NCBI GenBank assembly: GCA_038257535.1
Contig: JBBSJE010000318.1
Span: 1-6,614 of the forward strand
From: JAGTJU01 sp038257535
GTDB lineage: Bacteria > Myxococcota_A > Polyangia > Fen-1088
Reading direction: 5' to 3'
Length of the DNA: 6,614 nucleotides
The stretch's first letter is position 1, and every line of letters begins with the position of its first letter. Below are positions 6,307-6,614 of the stretch, piece by piece. The notes beneath the pieces are model-generated. The model saw only the letters and a program-made list of their open reading frames with translations. It ran no database searches and was not told the origin of the DNA. The translations under genes were made by a program, and so were the position numbers.

Positions 6307-6614
6307 CTAATCGCGAGAAGGCCGATCACTCGCAGGACGGACCGGTGCAGCTGTGCGGTGGCTTATCATGCGCAACAAACGCGAGGCGTCCAAACGCTCT
6401 GTCGTGTTGTCGCAGCCGGCGCAGAGCGGCTGTTTGGAAAAATCCAAGGCCAAGTGGTCACTGCGTAGCTGTCGTAACGGATCTGCGTTCCAAATTTGCT
6501 CTAAACTGGCGTCGTGTATGTTGCCTAGCTTGATGGCGGCTTCGCAGTCGAAGCAACAGGGCAGGACGGTTCCATCCCAAGCGATGGCAAGAAATTCCCA
6601 CAAGAAGGCCGTGC
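6307..6614 (-). CDS. Radical SAM/SPASM domain protein, C-terminal part (5' end beyond window)
   Basis: Only the last 102 codons are present; the frame is open through the right edge. The visible part is a SPASM-type C-terminal domain: WEFLAIAWDGTVLPCCFDCE, then KLGNIHDASLEQIW, then LRSDHLAL and PLCAGC. The pattern 'G.v.PCC.D....GN..d.sl..iW.....r..r......P.C..C' supplies cysteine ligands for an auxiliary iron-sulfur cluster. The catalytic CxxxCxxC radical SAM core should lie upstream, outside the window, so its presence is inferred. The last 30 residues are basic, Arg/Ser-rich and probably disordered. Stop TAG 6307-6309 is eight bases before the following methyltransferase start. SPASM proteins act in peptide maturation, but also occur in polysaccharide and small-molecule loci; the neighbours favour the latter. 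An internal TTG at 6603 could be taken for a start, but the domain clearly continues upstream. Confidence 0.85.
   Translation of the reverse strand, partial: TAFLWEFLAIAWDGTVLPCCFDCEAAIKLGNIHDASLEQIWNADPLRQLRSDHLALDFSKQPLCAGCDNTTERLDASRLLRMISHRTAAPVRPASDRPSRD

Noticed and set aside
5866..6468. 200-codon plus-strand frame
   Set aside because: It runs antisense across the methyltransferase and the SPASM domain, is basic and has low complexity; it is a GC-rich shadow.

Overview
The window looks like a GC-rich Gram-negative chromosome segment, most likely from a myxobacterium or a relative (Myxococcota/Polyangia). That assignment is an inference. It rests on a lipoprotein whose lipobox is followed by a long Gly/Met/Ala-rich spacer, a style common in that group, together with high third-position GC and myxobacterium-like surface-polysaccharide genes. 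Nothing in the window identifies a species.

Layout from left to right. Positions 1-1536 (minus strand) hold the 5' part of a gene for a secreted lipoprotein; the gene runs off the left edge without a stop. After the signal peptide and a Gly-rich spacer it carries four copies of a domain of about 125 residues. Each copy has a Cys-x5/6-Cys-Gly-His-Val-His motif and, where complete, a His-x-Asp-Asp-His-Ser-Pro motif. Positions 1665-3032 (minus) encode a GT-C type integral membrane glycosyltransferase (GT39/ArnT-like). Positions 3126-4568 (minus) encode a Wzx-like polysaccharide flippase of the MOP superfamily. A short divergent spacer (4569-4650) separates this from a class I SAM-dependent methyltransferase on the plus strand (4651-5493). 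A second, different SAM methyltransferase (5528-6298, minus) converges on it. Eight bases upstream of that gene lies the 3' end of a radical SAM/SPASM gene (6307-6614, minus) that enters from the right edge.

The flippase, membrane glycosyltransferase, two methyltransferases and radical SAM enzyme are the usual contents of a surface-polysaccharide or glycoconjugate locus. The flippase would move a lipid-linked glycan across the inner membrane. The GT-C enzyme would add sugars on the periplasmic face from a polyprenyl-linked donor. The methyltransferases and the radical SAM protein could modify sugars or another small substrate in the cytoplasm. No substrate can be read from the sequence.

The least explained element is the repeat lipoprotein. 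It shares the strand of the glycosyltransferase and flippase genes but has its own strong ribosome binding site and a 128-base upstream spacer with a perfect hairpin, so it may be separately expressed. I see no tRNA, rRNA, CRISPR array, insertion sequence or confident Rho-independent terminator. No gene-free stretch exceeds about 130 bases.
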